A DNA stretch of 62,938 bases from Rhodocyclaceae bacterium (GCA_008933825.1 WBUF01000010.1:1-62938), one strand, 5' to 3'; counted from the first letter of the stretch, positions 27,526-37,036 are shown. The notes: generated by a model not told the origin, from the sequence alone. Translations and numbers: made by a program.

Positions 27526-28275
27526 ATGTCGAATCGCCTCGTCAACTGGTTCAAGTTCGCCTCGCCGCAGACCTTCTATCCGCTGGCGGGGAAGCTGATC
27601 CCCTGGTTCTGGGCGCTGACGGCCGCCTTCGGCCTCGCCGGCCTCTACATCGGCTTCTTCGTCGCGCCCACCGACGCCCAGCAGGGCGAGGGCTACCGCA
27701 TCATCTTCATCCACGTGCCGGCCTCGTGGATGTCGATGTTCATCTATCTCGTCATGGCCTTCTGGGCGGCGCTCGGCCTCGGCTTCAACACGCGCCTGTC
27801 CGGCATGATGGCCTCGGCGCTGGCGCCGACCGGCGCGCTGATGGCCTTCCTCTCGCTGTGGACCGGCGCGCTGTGGGGCAAGCCGATGTGGGGCACCTGG
27901 TGGGTGTGGGACGCGCGGCTCACTTCCGAGCTGATCCTGTTCTTCCTCTACCTCGGCTTCATCGCCCTGCAGTCGGCCATCGACGACCCGCGCCGCGCCG
28001 ACAAGGCCGGCGCCGTGCTGGCCCTGGTCGGCGTCGTCAACATCCCCATCATCTATTTCTCGGTGAAATGGTGGAACACCCTGCACCAGGGCGCCTCGGT
28101 CAGCCTGACGAAATCGCCCTCGATGGCGCAGACCATGCTGTGGGGCATGCTGCTGATGGCGCTGGCCTTCTGGATGTATTCGATCGCCGTCTCGCTCACC
28201 CGCGTGCGCGCCATCATCCTCGAGCGGGAAAGGCATGCCGGCTGGGTGGAGGAGTTGGGAGAAATCAGGTCATGA
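27526..28275 (+). CDS. ccmC: Heme exporter / heme handling protein CcmC
   Basis: 249 residues with six membrane segments. It has the tryptophan-rich WWD motif (GTWWVWDARLTSELIL) flanked by His in IFIHVPASWMS and WNTLHQGAS. CcmC loads heme onto CcmE in the periplasm. The stop overlaps the ATG of ccmD. Confidence 0.95.
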   Translation: MSNRLVNWFKFASPQTFYPLAGKLIPWFWALTAAFGLAGLYIGFFVAPTDAQQGEGYRIIFIHVPASWMSMFIYLVMAFWAALGLGFNTRLSGMMASALAPTGALMAFLSLWTGALWGKPMWGTWWVWDARLTSELILFFLYLGFIALQSAIDDPRRADKAGAVLALVGVVNIPIIYFSVKWWNTLHQGASVSLTKSPSMAQTMLWGMLLMALAFWMYSIAVSLTRVRAIILERERHAGWVEELGEIRS

Positions 28276-28460
28276 ACTGGAATAGCGCCTCCGAATTCTT
28301 CGCCATGGGCGGCCACGCCCTCTACGTCTGGGGTTCCTTCGGCGCCTGCGCGGCCTTGATGATTATTGAACCTATCCTCGCCAGGAAGCGTCGAAGCAAG
28401 GCCCTCACCGAACTGAAGCGGGAAATCGCCGCTCGCAAGGACTATGAAACCGAGACATAA
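28272..28460 (+). CDS. ccmD: Heme exporter protein CcmD
   Basis: 62 residues: one membrane segment ([21 protein letters not shown]) followed by a charged cytoplasmic tail, the standard CcmD layout with the conserved Tyr-Val-Trp. It overlaps ccmC by four bases and ccmE by 17. Confidence 0.93.
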   Translation: MNWNSASEFFAMGGHALYVWGSFGACAALMIIEPILARKRRSKALTELKREIAARKDYETET

Positions 28461-28890
28461 ACGCTTCGCCCTTGTCGGCGGCGGCCTCGCCGTGCTTGGG
28501 CTAGCCGCCGCCCTCGTGCTCAACGCCTTCCAGAGCAACCTGGTGTTCTTCTTCACTCCGACGCAAATCGCCGCCGGCGAGGCGCCGAAGGGCAAGGCCT
28601 TCCGCATCGGCGGCCTGGTCAAGGAAGGCAGCCTGAAACGCCAGCCCGACGGCCTCACCGTGCAGTTCATCGTCACCGACACGGCGAAGGAATTCCCCGT
28701 CGCCTACACCGGCATCCTGCCCGATCTCTTCCGCGAGGGCAAAGGCGTCGTGGCGCAGGGCAAGCTCGGCGAAGACGGCCTGTTCACCGCCAGTGAAGTG
28801 CTGGCCAAGCACGACGAGAACTACATGCCGCCCGAAGCCCAGCATGCGGTCGATCAGGCGCACAAGGCGGCGAAGACGGTGAAACAATAA
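28444..28890 (+). CDS. ccmE: Periplasmic heme chaperone CcmE
   Basis: 148 residues. An N-terminal anchor ([18 protein letters not shown]) leads a beta-barrel with [12 protein letters not shown] and the covalent heme ligand His in [12 protein letters not shown]. It carries heme from CcmC to CcmF. Confidence 0.95.
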   Translation: MKPRHKRFALVGGGLAVLGLAAALVLNAFQSNLVFFFTPTQIAAGEAPKGKAFRIGGLVKEGSLKRQPDGLTVQFIVTDTAKEFPVAYTGILPDLFREGKGVVAQGKLGEDGLFTASEVLAKHDENYMPPEAQHAVDQAHKAAKTVKQ

Positions 28891-28896
28891 ATGCGA

Positions 28897-28973
28897 ACCA
28901 CCAAGACACCAAGGGCGCCAAGGAGCACCAGGAATTTCTTGGTGCAACTTTGTGTCTTGGTGACTTGGTGGTG
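28897..28973. repeat. Palindromic repeat of the CACCACCAAGACACCAAG type, copy 2
   Basis: ACCACCAAGACACCAAG on the left, TTGGTGACTTGGTGGT on the right, with a loop near GGAATTTCTTGG. It fills the ccmE-ccmF gap; its inner sequence differs from copy 1. Confidence 0.9.
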
Positions 28974-28984
28974 AAAGCTTTTTT

Positions 28985-30934
28985 ATGATTCCCGAACTCG
29001 GCCACTTCGCCCTCATCCTCGCCCTGCTCGTCGCGCTGGTGCAGGGCACCCTGCCGCTGGCCGGCGCGGCGCGTCAAAGCCTGCCCTGGATCGCCGTGGC
29101 GCGGCCCGCCGCACAGGCGCAATTTCTCCTCGTCGCCCTCGCCTTCGGCTGCCTGACCTGGGCCTTCGTCAGTCATGACTTCTCGGTCGCGTATGTGGCG
29201 CAGCACTCCAACTCGCGCCTGCCGCTCGAATACCGCCTCTCCGGCGTGTGGGGCGGGCACGAGGGATCGCTGCTGCTGTGGCTGTTCATGCTCTCGGGCT
29301 GGACGGTCGCGGTGGCCTTCTTCTCGCGCCACCTGCCCGACGCCATGGTGGCGCGCGTACTCGGCGTGCTCGGCCTGATTACCGTCGGCTTTCTCGCCTT
29401 CATCCTGCTCACCTCGAATCCCTTCGAGCGCCTGCTGCCGGCAGCAGAGGACGGCCGCGACCTCAACCCGCTGCTGCAGGATCCCGGCCTGATCTTCCAT
29501 CCGCCGATGCTCTACATGGGCTACGTCGGCTTTTCCATCGCCTTCGCCTTCGCCATCGCCGCGCTGCTTTCCGGCCAGCTCGACGCGGCCTGGGCGCGCT
29601 GGTCGCGGCCGTGGACCACGACGGCGTGGGCCTTCCTCACGCTGGGCATCGCGCTCGGCTCCTGGTGGGCCTACTACGAGTTGGGCTGGGGCGGCTGGTG
29701 GTTCTGGGATCCGGTGGAGAACGCCTCCTTCATGCCCTGGCTGGTCGGCACGGCGCTGATCCACTCGCTCGCCGTCACCGAGAAGCGCGGCAGCTTCAAG
29801 AACTGGACGGTGCTGCTCGCCATCGCCGCCTTCTCGCTGTCGCTGCTCGGCACCTTCCTCGTGCGCTCGGGCGTGCTCACTTCGGTGCACGCCTTCGCCA
29901 CCGATCCGCGCCGCGGCATCTTCATCCTGATCCTGCTGGCCATCGTCGTCGGCGCCTCGCTGTTTCTCTTCGCCCTGCGCGCACCGAAGGTCGGCCTCGG
30001 CGGCCGCTTCGGCCTGGTCTCGCGCGAATCCCTGCTGCTGGTCAACAACGTCCTGCTGATGGTGGCAACCGGCTCGGTGCTGCTCGGCACGCTGTATCCG
30101 CTCTTCATCGACGCGCTCGGCCTGGGCAAGCTCTCGGTCGGCCCGCCCTACTTCAACGCCGTGTTCGTGCCGCTGATGGTGCCGCTGCTGATCCTGATGG
30201 CTCCCGGCCCGCTGGCGCGCTGGAAGCACGCCGACATGGGGCCGGTGCTGAAGCGGCTCGCGCCGGCCTTTGCCGCCGCGGTGCTGCTCGGCGTCGCCGT
30301 GCCCCTGTTCTACGGCGGATGGACGCCGCTCACCGCGCTGGGCGTGCTGCTCGCCGCCTGGATCGCCGGCGGCGCCGGTGTGGCGATCGCCGGGCGTCTG
30401 CGCGGCGGCCTCTCCGGCCAGCCGCTCTCCTGGTGGGGCATGCATCTGGCGCACGTCGGCGTCGCCGTATTCGTCATCGGCGTCACGCTGGTATCGTCCT
30501 ACCAGGAAGAGAAAGATGTGCGCATGGCGCCGGACGACACGGTGACGGTGGGCGGCTACACCTTCCGCTTCGTCGGCGTGCGCAAGGAGGCGGGACCGAA
30601 CTACCAGGCCATGGTGGGCGAGCTGGAGCTCTCGAGGAACGGCAAGACGCTGCGCACCATGAAGCCCGAGAAGCGCGCCTACCTGACCTCGGCGATGCCC
30701 ATGACGGAAGCGGCCATCGACACCGGCCTCGCGCGCGACGTGTATGTCTCGCTCGGCGAGCCGATCGACGAGCGCGCCTGGAGCGTGCGGGTGTACTACA
30801 AGCCCTTCGTCGACTGGATCTGGGGCGGCTGCCTGCTGATGGCGCTGGGCGGCCTCGTCGCCATCAGCGACCGCCGCTACCGGCTGAAGAAGGCCGCTGC
30901 CACCAAGCAGGCAACCCGGGGAGCCGCGGCATGA
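28985..30934 (+). CDS. ccmF: Cytochrome c heme lyase subunit CcmF
   Basis: 649 residues with many membrane segments. WWD motif GWGGWWFWDPVENASFMPW and the conserved His in GHEGSLLLW, FHPPMLYMGY and MHLAHVG are present. CcmF ligates heme to apocytochromes. The TGA overlaps the ATG of ccmG. Confidence 0.95.
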   Translation: MIPELGHFALILALLVALVQGTLPLAGAARQSLPWIAVARPAAQAQFLLVALAFGCLTWAFVSHDFSVAYVAQHSNSRLPLEYRLSGVWGGHEGSLLLWLFMLSGWTVAVAFFSRHLPDAMVARVLGVLGLITVGFLAFILLTSNPFERLLPAAEDGRDLNPLLQDPGLIFHPPMLYMGYVGFSIAFAFAIAALLSGQLDAAWARWSRPWTTTAWAFLTLGIALGSWWAYYELGWGGWWFWDPVENASFMPWLVGTALIHSLAVTEKRGSFKNWTVLLAIAAFSLSLLGTFLVRSGVLTSVHAFATDPRRGIFILILLAIVVGASLFLFALRAPKVGLGGRFGLVSRESLLLVNNVLLMVATGSVLLGTLYPLFIDALGLGKLSVGPPYFNAVFVPLMVPLLILMAPGPLARWKHADMGPVLKRLAPAFAAAVLLGVAVPLFYGGWTPLTALGVLLAAWIAGGAGVAIAGRLRGGLSGQPLSWWGMHLAHVGVAVFVIGVTLVSSYQEEKDVRMAPDDTVTVGGYTFRFVGVRKEAGPNYQAMVGELELSRNGKTLRTMKPEKRAYLTSAMPMTEAAIDTGLARDVYVSLGEPIDERAWSVRVYYKPFVDWIWGGCLLMALGGLVAISDRRYRLKKAAATKQATRGAAA

Positions 30935-31455
30935 ACCGTTTCCTTCTGCCGCTGGGCATCTTCATCGTGCTGGTGGCCTTCCTCGCCATCGGCCTCAACC
31001 TCAATCCGCGCGAGGTGCCCTCGCCGCTGATCGGCAAGCCGGCGCCGGCCTTCGTGCTGCCGCAGCTGCACCAGCCGGAAGCGAGGTTCGCGCCGAAGGA
31101 TCTGCAGGGCAAGGTCTGGCTGCTCAACGTCTGGGCCTCGTGGTGCGTCTCCTGCCGCCAGGAGCATCCGATCCTGGTCGAGCTGGCGAAGCGGAACATC
31201 GTGCCGATCTACGGCCTCAACTACAAGGATCCGCGCGAGGATGCGCTGCGCTGGCTGAAGCAGTTCGGCGATCCCTACGTGCTGTCGATCGCCGACGTCG
31301 AGGGCCGCGTCGGCATCGACTACGGCGTCTACGGCGTGCCCGAGACCTACCTCATCGACAAGGCCGGCGTCATCCGCTTCAAGCAGATCGGGCCCGTCAC
31401 GCAGGACGTGCTGGAGAAGACCATCCTGCCGCTGGTGAAGGAGCTGCAGCAATGA
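30931..31455 (+). CDS. ccmG: Thiol:disulfide interchange protein CcmG/DsbE
   Basis: 174 residues. A membrane anchor is followed by a thioredoxin fold with WASWCVSCRQEH (active CxxC) and the cis-Pro in YGVPETYLID. It keeps apocytochrome cysteines reduced for heme attachment. The stop overlaps ccmH. Confidence 0.95.
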   Translation: MNRFLLPLGIFIVLVAFLAIGLNLNPREVPSPLIGKPAPAFVLPQLHQPEARFAPKDLQGKVWLLNVWASWCVSCRQEHPILVELAKRNIVPIYGLNYKDPREDALRWLKQFGDPYVLSIADVEGRVGIDYGVYGVPETYLIDKAGVIRFKQIGPVTQDVLEKTILPLVKELQQ

Positions 31456-31931
31456 CCGCCCGCCTCCTGTTCGTTTTCTGTCTTCTGTCCTCCGCCCTCG
31501 GCCCCCTGAACGCCAGGGAGGCCGCGCCCACCGCCGCGGACGTCGCCGTCGAGCGCCGCATGGTGGCGATCTCCGAGGAACTGCGCTGCCTGGTCTGCCA
31601 GAACGAATCGCTCGCCGGCTCGCAGGCCGACCTGGCCAAGGACCTGCGCCGCGAGATCCGCGAGCAGATCCAGGCCGGGCGCTCCGACCAGGAAATCCTC
31701 GATTTCATGGTCGGCCGCTACGGCGATTTCGTGCGCTACCGGCCGCCGCTGAAGGGCGCCACGCTGCTGCTGTGGTTCGGCCCCTTTCTGCTGCTGATCG
31801 CGGGCCTTGCCGGCCTGCTGATGTTCCTGCGCCGCCGCGCCCGGCGGGTCGCCGAAGCCACGCTCAGCGCCGAAGAGCGGAAGAAGGCCGAGGAACTGCT
31901 CGGGATAGGCGACCGCGGGAACGGACCATGA
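31452..31931 (+). CDS. ccmH: Cytochrome c maturation protein CcmH
   Basis: 159 residues: signal peptide, the redox motif LRCLVCQNESLAGS, FMVGRYGDFVRYRPP and one C-terminal membrane segment. This is the short form, with the TPR part encoded separately as ccmI. Confidence 0.95.
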   Translation: MTARLLFVFCLLSSALGPLNAREAAPTAADVAVERRMVAISEELRCLVCQNESLAGSQADLAKDLRREIREQIQAGRSDQEILDFMVGRYGDFVRYRPPLKGATLLLWFGPFLLLIAGLAGLLMFLRRRARRVAEATLSAEERKKAEELLGIGDRGNGP

Positions 31932-32776
31932 CGGAATTTCTCATCGCCGCGGCGGCACTGGCCGCTCTCACCCTGCCGTTCCTGATCGTGCCGCTGGTCA
32001 GGCAGCGCGCGCCCGGCGCGGCGGCTTCGCGCAATGCCATCAACGCCGGCATCTACCGCGACCAGCTCGCCGAGCTGGAGCGCGATTTCGCCGCCGGCAG
32101 CCTGGGCCAGGCGGACTACGAAGAGAGCCGGCGCGAACTGCAGCGCCGCCTGCTGGAGGATGCCGGCGCGGAGGAAACGGAGCTGGCGCAGGCAAGGCCG
32201 GCCATGCGCAGCGCGTGGCTGATCGGACTCGGCTTGCCGCTCGCCGCCGCCCTCATCTACTTCACCATCGGCAACCTCTCCGCGCTGTCGCCGGAAAAGC
32301 GGCAGCGCTCGCAGATCACCGCGGAGCAGATCGAGGACCTGGTGGCGAAGCTCGCCGAGCGCATGGCGCAGAACCCGGACGCCGACCCCAAGGGCTGGAT
32401 CATGCTGGCACGCTCCTACAAGGCCATGGGCCGCTACGAGGAAGCCACGCAGGCCTTCGACAAGGCGGGACGGCTGGTCGACGAGGACGCCCACCTGCTG
32501 TCCGAATACGCCGAGGCGCTGGCGCTCGCCACCGGCGGTTCGCTGCGCGGCCGTCCGAGCGAGCTGCTGGCGCGCGCCCTCGATCTCGATCCGAATTTCC
32601 CCGATGCGCTCGTCCTCGCCGGCACGGCCGCCTATGAGCGCGAGGACTACGCGTCCGCGGCGGCCTACTGGGAACGCCTGCACAAGCAACTGCCGGCGGA
32701 TTCCGAGGACGCCAAGTCGCTCGCCGAGAGCATCGACAAGGCAAAGGCCGCTGCGCGCAAGCAGAAAAAGCGCTAA
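31928..32776 (+). CDS. ccmI: Cytochrome c maturation protein CcmI (TPR)
   Basis: 282 residues. Two membrane segments flank a coiled region (AINAGIYRDQLAELERDFA), followed by a TPR domain (AERMAQNPDADPKGWIMLARSYKAMG motif split across helices). CcmI binds apocytochrome C-termini. Last ccm gene; napF follows six bases later. Confidence 0.92.
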   Translation: MTEFLIAAAALAALTLPFLIVPLVRQRAPGAAASRNAINAGIYRDQLAELERDFAAGSLGQADYEESRRELQRRLLEDAGAEETELAQARPAMRSAWLIGLGLPLAAALIYFTIGNLSALSPEKRQRSQITAEQIEDLVAKLAERMAQNPDADPKGWIMLARSYKAMGRYEEATQAFDKAGRLVDEDAHLLSEYAEALALATGGSLRGRPSELLARALDLDPNFPDALVLAGTAAYEREDYASAAAYWERLHKQLPADSEDAKSLAESIDKAKAAARKQKKR

Positions 32777-32782
32777 TCCCCC

Positions 32783-33265
32783 ATGGCCGACATCAGCCGC
32801 CGCCAGTTCCTGCGGGGCGATTTCAGGGGCAGGCTGGCCGCTCCGCTCCGTCCGCCCTGGGCGCGGGCCGAACCCGCCTTCCGGGCGGCGTGCACGCGCT
32901 GCGCCGAATGCATCGGCGCCTGCCCGCAGCACATCATTGCGGCCGATCAGGAACGGCGGCCTGTCGTCGACTTCAGTCGCGGCGAGTGCACCTTCTGCGG
33001 AAAATGCGTCGAGGTCTGCGCGCCGCGCGCGCTCGATCAGATTGGGGGCGAGCCTCCCTGGCGCCTGAAGGCGCGCATCCGCAACGACTGCCTGGCCAGG
33101 CAAAACGTCGTCTGCCGCAGCTGCGGCGACGCCTGCCCGGCGCAGGCCATCCGATTTCGGCCGCAGCCGATGGCGGCCGCGCTGCCCGAGGTGGATGAGG
33201 CCGGGTGCACGGGCTGCGGCGCCTGCTCCGCCCCCTGCCCGGCGAAGGCCATCAGCCTCGCCTGA
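32783..33265 (+). CDS. napF: Ferredoxin-type protein NapF
   Basis: 160 residues. It begins ISRRQFLRGDF and has Cys clusters CTRCAECIGACP, CTFCGKCVEVCAP, CRSCGDACP and CTGCGACSAPCP. NapF is a cytoplasmic protein that helps insert or reduce the iron-sulfur centre of NapA. It is separated from napDAGHB by 16 kb and follows the ccm operon. Its stop abuts the stop of the convergent cytochrome gene with no gap. Confidence 0.9.
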   Translation: MADISRRQFLRGDFRGRLAAPLRPPWARAEPAFRAACTRCAECIGACPQHIIAADQERRPVVDFSRGECTFCGKCVEVCAPRALDQIGGEPPWRLKARIRNDCLARQNVVCRSCGDACPAQAIRFRPQPMAAALPEVDEAGCTGCGACSAPCPAKAISLA

Positions 33266-34015
33266 TCATTTCGCCTCGGCGGCCTCCGCCTCCTGCAGGG
33301 TAGTCAGGTAGGCAAGGATGTCCTGGATGTCCTTTTCCGCGATCCGGTTGAGGATGCCGGTGGTGCCTTCATCGTCGTGCGGGCGCTCGCCCTTCAGGTA
33401 GGCGTCGACCTGCTTCTTCAGGTAGCTGGTGTACTGCCCGACCAGCATGGGAAACTTGCCGCGGCCCCGCCCGGTGCGGCCGTGGCAGGAAAAGCACTCT
33501 TTCTGGTAAACCTTTTTGCCGTTCTCGACGTCGCCCTCCACGCGCGGGATGATCATTACCCTTTCCATCGCCAGCAGGCGGGTAAGCGCATCGTCGGTGT
33601 CCTTGAAGTCCGGCGGCCTGGTCGGCAACTGGATGCCGGCGAGGAATTCCGACACCGTTTCGATGTCCTCGTCGGGCAGCTCGCGCTCCTGTGTGTAGGG
33701 ATACATCGGCAGGTTGATGCGCTTGCGGGCGCGGAAGGACTTCAGCTGGTCCTTGAGATAGGCGGCGCGCTGGCCGGCCAGGCGCGGGTATTCGCCGCGC
33801 TTGCCGCCCTGGCCGAACTCGCCGTGGCAGGCGGCGCAGACGCCGTTGATCTCCCGGCCTTTCTCTTCCTCGGCGGAGGGAGCCGGGGCGGCGGTCGGCG
33901 CTTCCGCAGCCGGAGGCTGCCTGGCCGAGGCCGGCCTGGCGGGCGCCTGTTTCGGCGGCGCGGCCTGCGCGCCGGCAAAGAGCAGGCCGAGCAGAAGTAT
34001 CGGAAGAACTCTCAT
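33266..34015 (-). CDS. Diheme c-type cytochrome (cytochrome c4-like)
   Basis: 249 residues. A signal peptide (LPILLLGLLFAGAQA) and a Pro/Ala-rich linker precede two heme domains, with CAACHGEFGQGG and CFSCHGRTGRG and an axial Met candidate in each (NLPMYPY, FPMLVGQ). Likely a periplasmic electron carrier to Nos or Nap. An FNR-type box lies about 53 bases upstream of the start, inside the stop region of the next minus-strand gene. Confidence 0.88.
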   Translation of the reverse strand: MRVLPILLLGLLFAGAQAAPPKQAPARPASARQPPAAEAPTAAPAPSAEEEKGREINGVCAACHGEFGQGGKRGEYPRLAGQRAAYLKDQLKSFRARKRINLPMYPYTQERELPDEDIETVSEFLAGIQLPTRPPDFKDTDDALTRLLAMERVMIIPRVEGDVENGKKVYQKECFSCHGRTGRGRGKFPMLVGQYTSYLKKQVDAYLKGERPHDDEGTTGILNRIAEKDIQDILAYLTTLQEAEAAEAK

Positions 34016-34067
34016 GTCGCAACTCGTCGGCGGGCTTGCATTCTGCGCAAACCGCGACGAGCGCGGC

Positions 34068-34081
34068 TTGACAGGCGTCAA
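34068..34081. promoter_or_regulatory. FNR/DNR-type box, diheme cytochrome gene
   Basis: TTGAC-AGGC-GTCAA, a symmetric FNR/DNR-like palindrome about 60 bases from the minus-strand cytochrome start. It overlaps the end of the upstream minus-strand gene. Confidence 0.6.
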
Positions 34082-34557
34082 CCGCCGCTTTCGAAACGGA
34101 AGGGCACGCTGACGTTGTTTCGCCCCAGCTCGATCTGGACGGTGGCCTGCCACAGCATCCGGCCCGTAACGCAGACCGGCAGGCTGGTTTCGCCGGAATA
34201 GCGCCCGTCCGTTGCCGCGGCCAGCGCAAGGCGGTGCATGCCCATGTTCATCTCCACGCCCTGGAAGACGATTTCCGCTCTGGAAGGCTGCGCGCCTTCT
34301 ACGCGCAAGGCAACGCGCATCGGCCCAGACTTCGGAATCGGTCTCGGCTCGAAGGCCAGTTCGAGGCGGCCGCCGTCGGGCAGCGCGGACCCGCATGCTT
34401 CTCGGTCGAGGCGGCATCCCTCCACCAGCGGCAGCGGCACGTCGGCGCGCGGCAGCCACAGCCAGCCGGCCGCGGCAACGGCGAGCATGGCCGCGACGAC
34501 CGCGACGGGTACATAAAAAACATTTCGGTCACCCGCAGGAAAAACTATGCCGTTCAT
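34078..34557 (-). CDS. Hypothetical membrane-anchored protein beside nosZ
   Basis: 159 residues from ATG 34557; in-frame ATGs at 34572 and 34581 are possible. One N-terminal membrane segment (VPVAVVAAMLAVAAAGWLWLP) leads a periplasmic beta domain with VEMNMGMHRLAL and LPVCVTGRMLWQATVQIELG. These segments resemble FixH/YtkA-like domains, but this is weak. It is divergent from nosZ, sharing its FNR-box region, so a role in Nos assembly or copper handling is possible. Confidence 0.65.
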   Translation of the reverse strand: MNGIVFPAGDRNVFYVPVAVVAAMLAVAAAGWLWLPRADVPLPLVEGCRLDREACGSALPDGGRLELAFEPRPIPKSGPMRVALRVEGAQPSRAEIVFQGVEMNMGMHRLALAAATDGRYSGETSLPVCVTGRMLWQATVQIELGRNNVSVPFRFESGG

Positions 34558-34592
34558 GGCCTTATTGTCCATAGGCGGCACGCCATTTCCAT

Positions 34593-34633
34593 TTGATATA
34601 CGTCAATGTTTCGCAAACCCAGCGGAATATAGT
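34593..34633 (+). promoter_or_regulatory. FNR/DNR-type nosZ promoter
   Basis: TTGAT-ATAC-GTCAA at 34593-34606, with a TATAGT -10 element at 34628-34633, placing the box near -41. The box may also act on the divergent minus-strand gene 36 bases away. Confidence 0.75.
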
Positions 34634-34744
34634 GGCTGCGACAATGTGTCGCAGCGTCGGTTTGTCGCGGATTTTTTGCGCTGCAGCCGCGAACCGACGG
34701 CACCTTGGATTGCAGCACGGCTTTTTCTTAATGGGAGAATCGCA

Positions 34745-37036
34745 ATGAAAAAGATGACCAAGCGGGCACTGTCCCTGCTGGTCGCGACCGGGGTCGGCCT
34801 GACCGCCTCCGTCTCGTGGTCGGCCGAGACCTTGCAGGATGTGTTGAAACGCCGCAACCTGTCGCAGCAGGATCTGCTGGCGGCGGCGAAGACCTACGTG
34901 CCGACCGGCAAGCGCGACGAGTTCGTCGCCTTCAGCTCGGGCGGCCAAAGCGGCCAGGTGATCGTCTACGCCGTGCCGTCGATGCGCATCCTCAAGTACA
35001 TCGGCGTGTTCACCCCCGAGCCCTGGCAGGGCTACGGCTACGACGAAAACTCGAAGGCCGTGCTGGCGCAGGGCAAGATCGACGGCAAGGAGATCACCTG
35101 GGGCGACACCCACCACCCGGCGATCTCAGAGACCAACGGCGAATACGACGGCCAGTTCCTCTTCATCAACGACAAGGCCAACCCGCGCCTGGCGGTGATC
35201 GACCTGCGCGACTTCGAGACCAAGCAGATCGTCGTCAACCCGATCTTCAAGTCCGAGCACGGCGGCGCCTTCGTCAGCCCGAACACCGACTACGTCATCG
35301 AGGCCGCCCAGTACGCCGCACCGCTGGAGAACAAGAAGTTCTACCCGCTCGAGGAGTTCAACGAGAAGTACCGCGGCGGCGTCACCTACTGGAAGTTCGA
35401 CCGCAAGGAAGGCCGCATCGTGCCGAAGGACTCCTTCTCGATCGAGCTGCCGCCCTACTCGCAGGACCTCTCCGATTTCGGCAAGGGCCCCTCCGACGGC
35501 TGGTCGTTCACCAACTCCTTCTGCTCCGAGCGCTATGTCGGCGGCATCGAGAAGGGCCGCCCGCCCTATGAGGCCGGCTGCTCGGCGAAGGACACCGACT
35601 ACCTGCACGTGATCAACTGGAAGAAGGCCGCCGAGGTCGTCGCCGCCGGCAAGGCGAAGAAGATCAACGGCCACAACGTCATCATGATGGAGACGGCCGT
35701 CAAGGAAGGCCTCCTCTTCCTGGTGCCCGAGCCGAAGTCGCCGCACGGCGTCGATGTCACCCCGGACGGCAAGTACATGGTCGTCTCCGGCAAGCTCGAC
35801 ACCCACGTCTCGGTCTACAGCTTCGAGAAGATCCAGGCCGCCATCAAGGCCGGGAAATTCGAGAGCAAGGACCCCTACGGCATCCCGGTGATCGGCATGA
35901 AGGAGGCCCTGCACGTGCAGGTGCCGCTCGGCCTGGGCCCGCTGCACACCCAGTACGACTCGAAGGCCTGCGTCGCCTATACCTCGCTTTACGTGGACTC
36001 GCAGGTCGCCAAGTGGAACTTCTGCGAAGGCAAGGTGCTCGACAAGATCAGCGTGCACTACAACATCGGCCACCTGATGACCATGGAGGGCGACTCCACC
36101 AAGCCGGCCGGCAAGTACCTCGTCGCGCTGAACAAGCTGGCCATCGACCGCTTCGTGCCGGTGGGTCCGCTGCATCCGCAGAACCACCAGCTGATCGACA
36201 TCAGCAACGACAAGATGCAGTTGCTCTACGACATGCCGCTGCCGCTGGGCGAGCCGCACTACGTCGTCGCCATCGACGCCAAGAAGCTCAAGCCGGGGGT
36301 GCGCTACAAGGTCGGCACCGACAGCCGCACCGACAAGCCGCATCCGGGCGCCGTGCGCGCCGGCGAGGAGAAGACCGAGAGGAAGGGCAACAAGGTCACG
36401 GTCTGGGGCACGCTGATCCGCTCGCACATCACGCCCGAGACCATCGAGGCGGAAGTGGGCGACGAGGTCACCATCCACCTGACCAACCTCGAGCGCGCCC
36501 AGGACGAGACCCACGGCTTCACGGTGTCGACCTACAACCTGCACGCTTCGGTCGAGCCGGGCAAGACGGTGACGGTGAAGTTCAAGGCCGACAAGGAAGG
36601 CGTCTACCCCTACTATTGCACGGAGTTCTGCTCGGCGCTGCACCTCGAGATGCAGGGCTACCTCCTGGTCAAGCCGAAGGGCTGGAAGCCGACCAAGACG
36701 ACGCTCGCCAAGCAGGCCTACACCGAGGACGACTACAAGAAGCAGATCAAGAAGATCGCCGACACCCAGGCGGTGATCGACTCCGTGGTCGGCTACATCA
36801 CCTCGGTGAACTTCAAGGACTTCCCGGATGTCGTGGCCATGGTCGAGGACGCCACCGATCAGCTGAACAAGATCAAGGACGCCAAGGCCAAGCATGAGGA
36901 TGCCGCCAAGAAGAAGGACTGGGAGCAGGCCAACCTCTGGGCCGAGCAGGTCTGGCAGTACCAGGTGAAGGCGGCCGACCTCGGCCTGCGCGCCAAGACC
37001 TACCTCGAGCAGGCCGGCGCCAAGAAGGTCAAGTAA
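34745..37036 (+). CDS. nosZ: Nitrous oxide reductase, clade II
   Basis: 763 residues. The signal peptide is Sec type (no twin Arg), the mark of clade II. The beta-propeller carries the CuZ His residues (DTHHPAISETNG, HGVDVTP, GPLHTQYD). The CuA cupredoxin domain has YYCTEFCSALHLEMQGY with both Cys, His and Met ligands. It reduces N2O to N2 in the periplasm. After CuA there is an extra ~110-residue Lys/Ala-rich helical tail without a heme motif. A terminator follows. Confidence 0.97.
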   Translation: MKKMTKRALSLLVATGVGLTASVSWSAETLQDVLKRRNLSQQDLLAAAKTYVPTGKRDEFVAFSSGGQSGQVIVYAVPSMRILKYIGVFTPEPWQGYGYDENSKAVLAQGKIDGKEITWGDTHHPAISETNGEYDGQFLFINDKANPRLAVIDLRDFETKQIVVNPIFKSEHGGAFVSPNTDYVIEAAQYAAPLENKKFYPLEEFNEKYRGGVTYWKFDRKEGRIVPKDSFSIELPPYSQDLSDFGKGPSDGWSFTNSFCSERYVGGIEKGRPPYEAGCSAKDTDYLHVINWKKAAEVVAAGKAKKINGHNVIMMETAVKEGLLFLVPEPKSPHGVDVTPDGKYMVVSGKLDTHVSVYSFEKIQAAIKAGKFESKDPYGIPVIGMKEALHVQVPLGLGPLHTQYDSKACVAYTSLYVDSQVAKWNFCEGKVLDKISVHYNIGHLMTMEGDSTKPAGKYLVALNKLAIDRFVPVGPLHPQNHQLIDISNDKMQLLYDMPLPLGEPHYVVAIDAKKLKPGVRYKVGTDSRTDKPHPGAVRAGEEKTERKGNKVTVWGTLIRSHITPETIEAEVGDEVTIHLTNLERAQDETHGFTVSTYNLHASVEPGKTVTVKFKADKEGVYPYYCTEFCSALHLEMQGYLLVKPKGWKPTKTTLAKQAYTEDDYKKQIKKIADTQAVIDSVVGYITSVNFKDFPDVVAMVEDATDQLNKIKDAKAKHEDAAKKKDWEQANLWAEQVWQYQVKAADLGLRAKTYLEQAGAKKVK

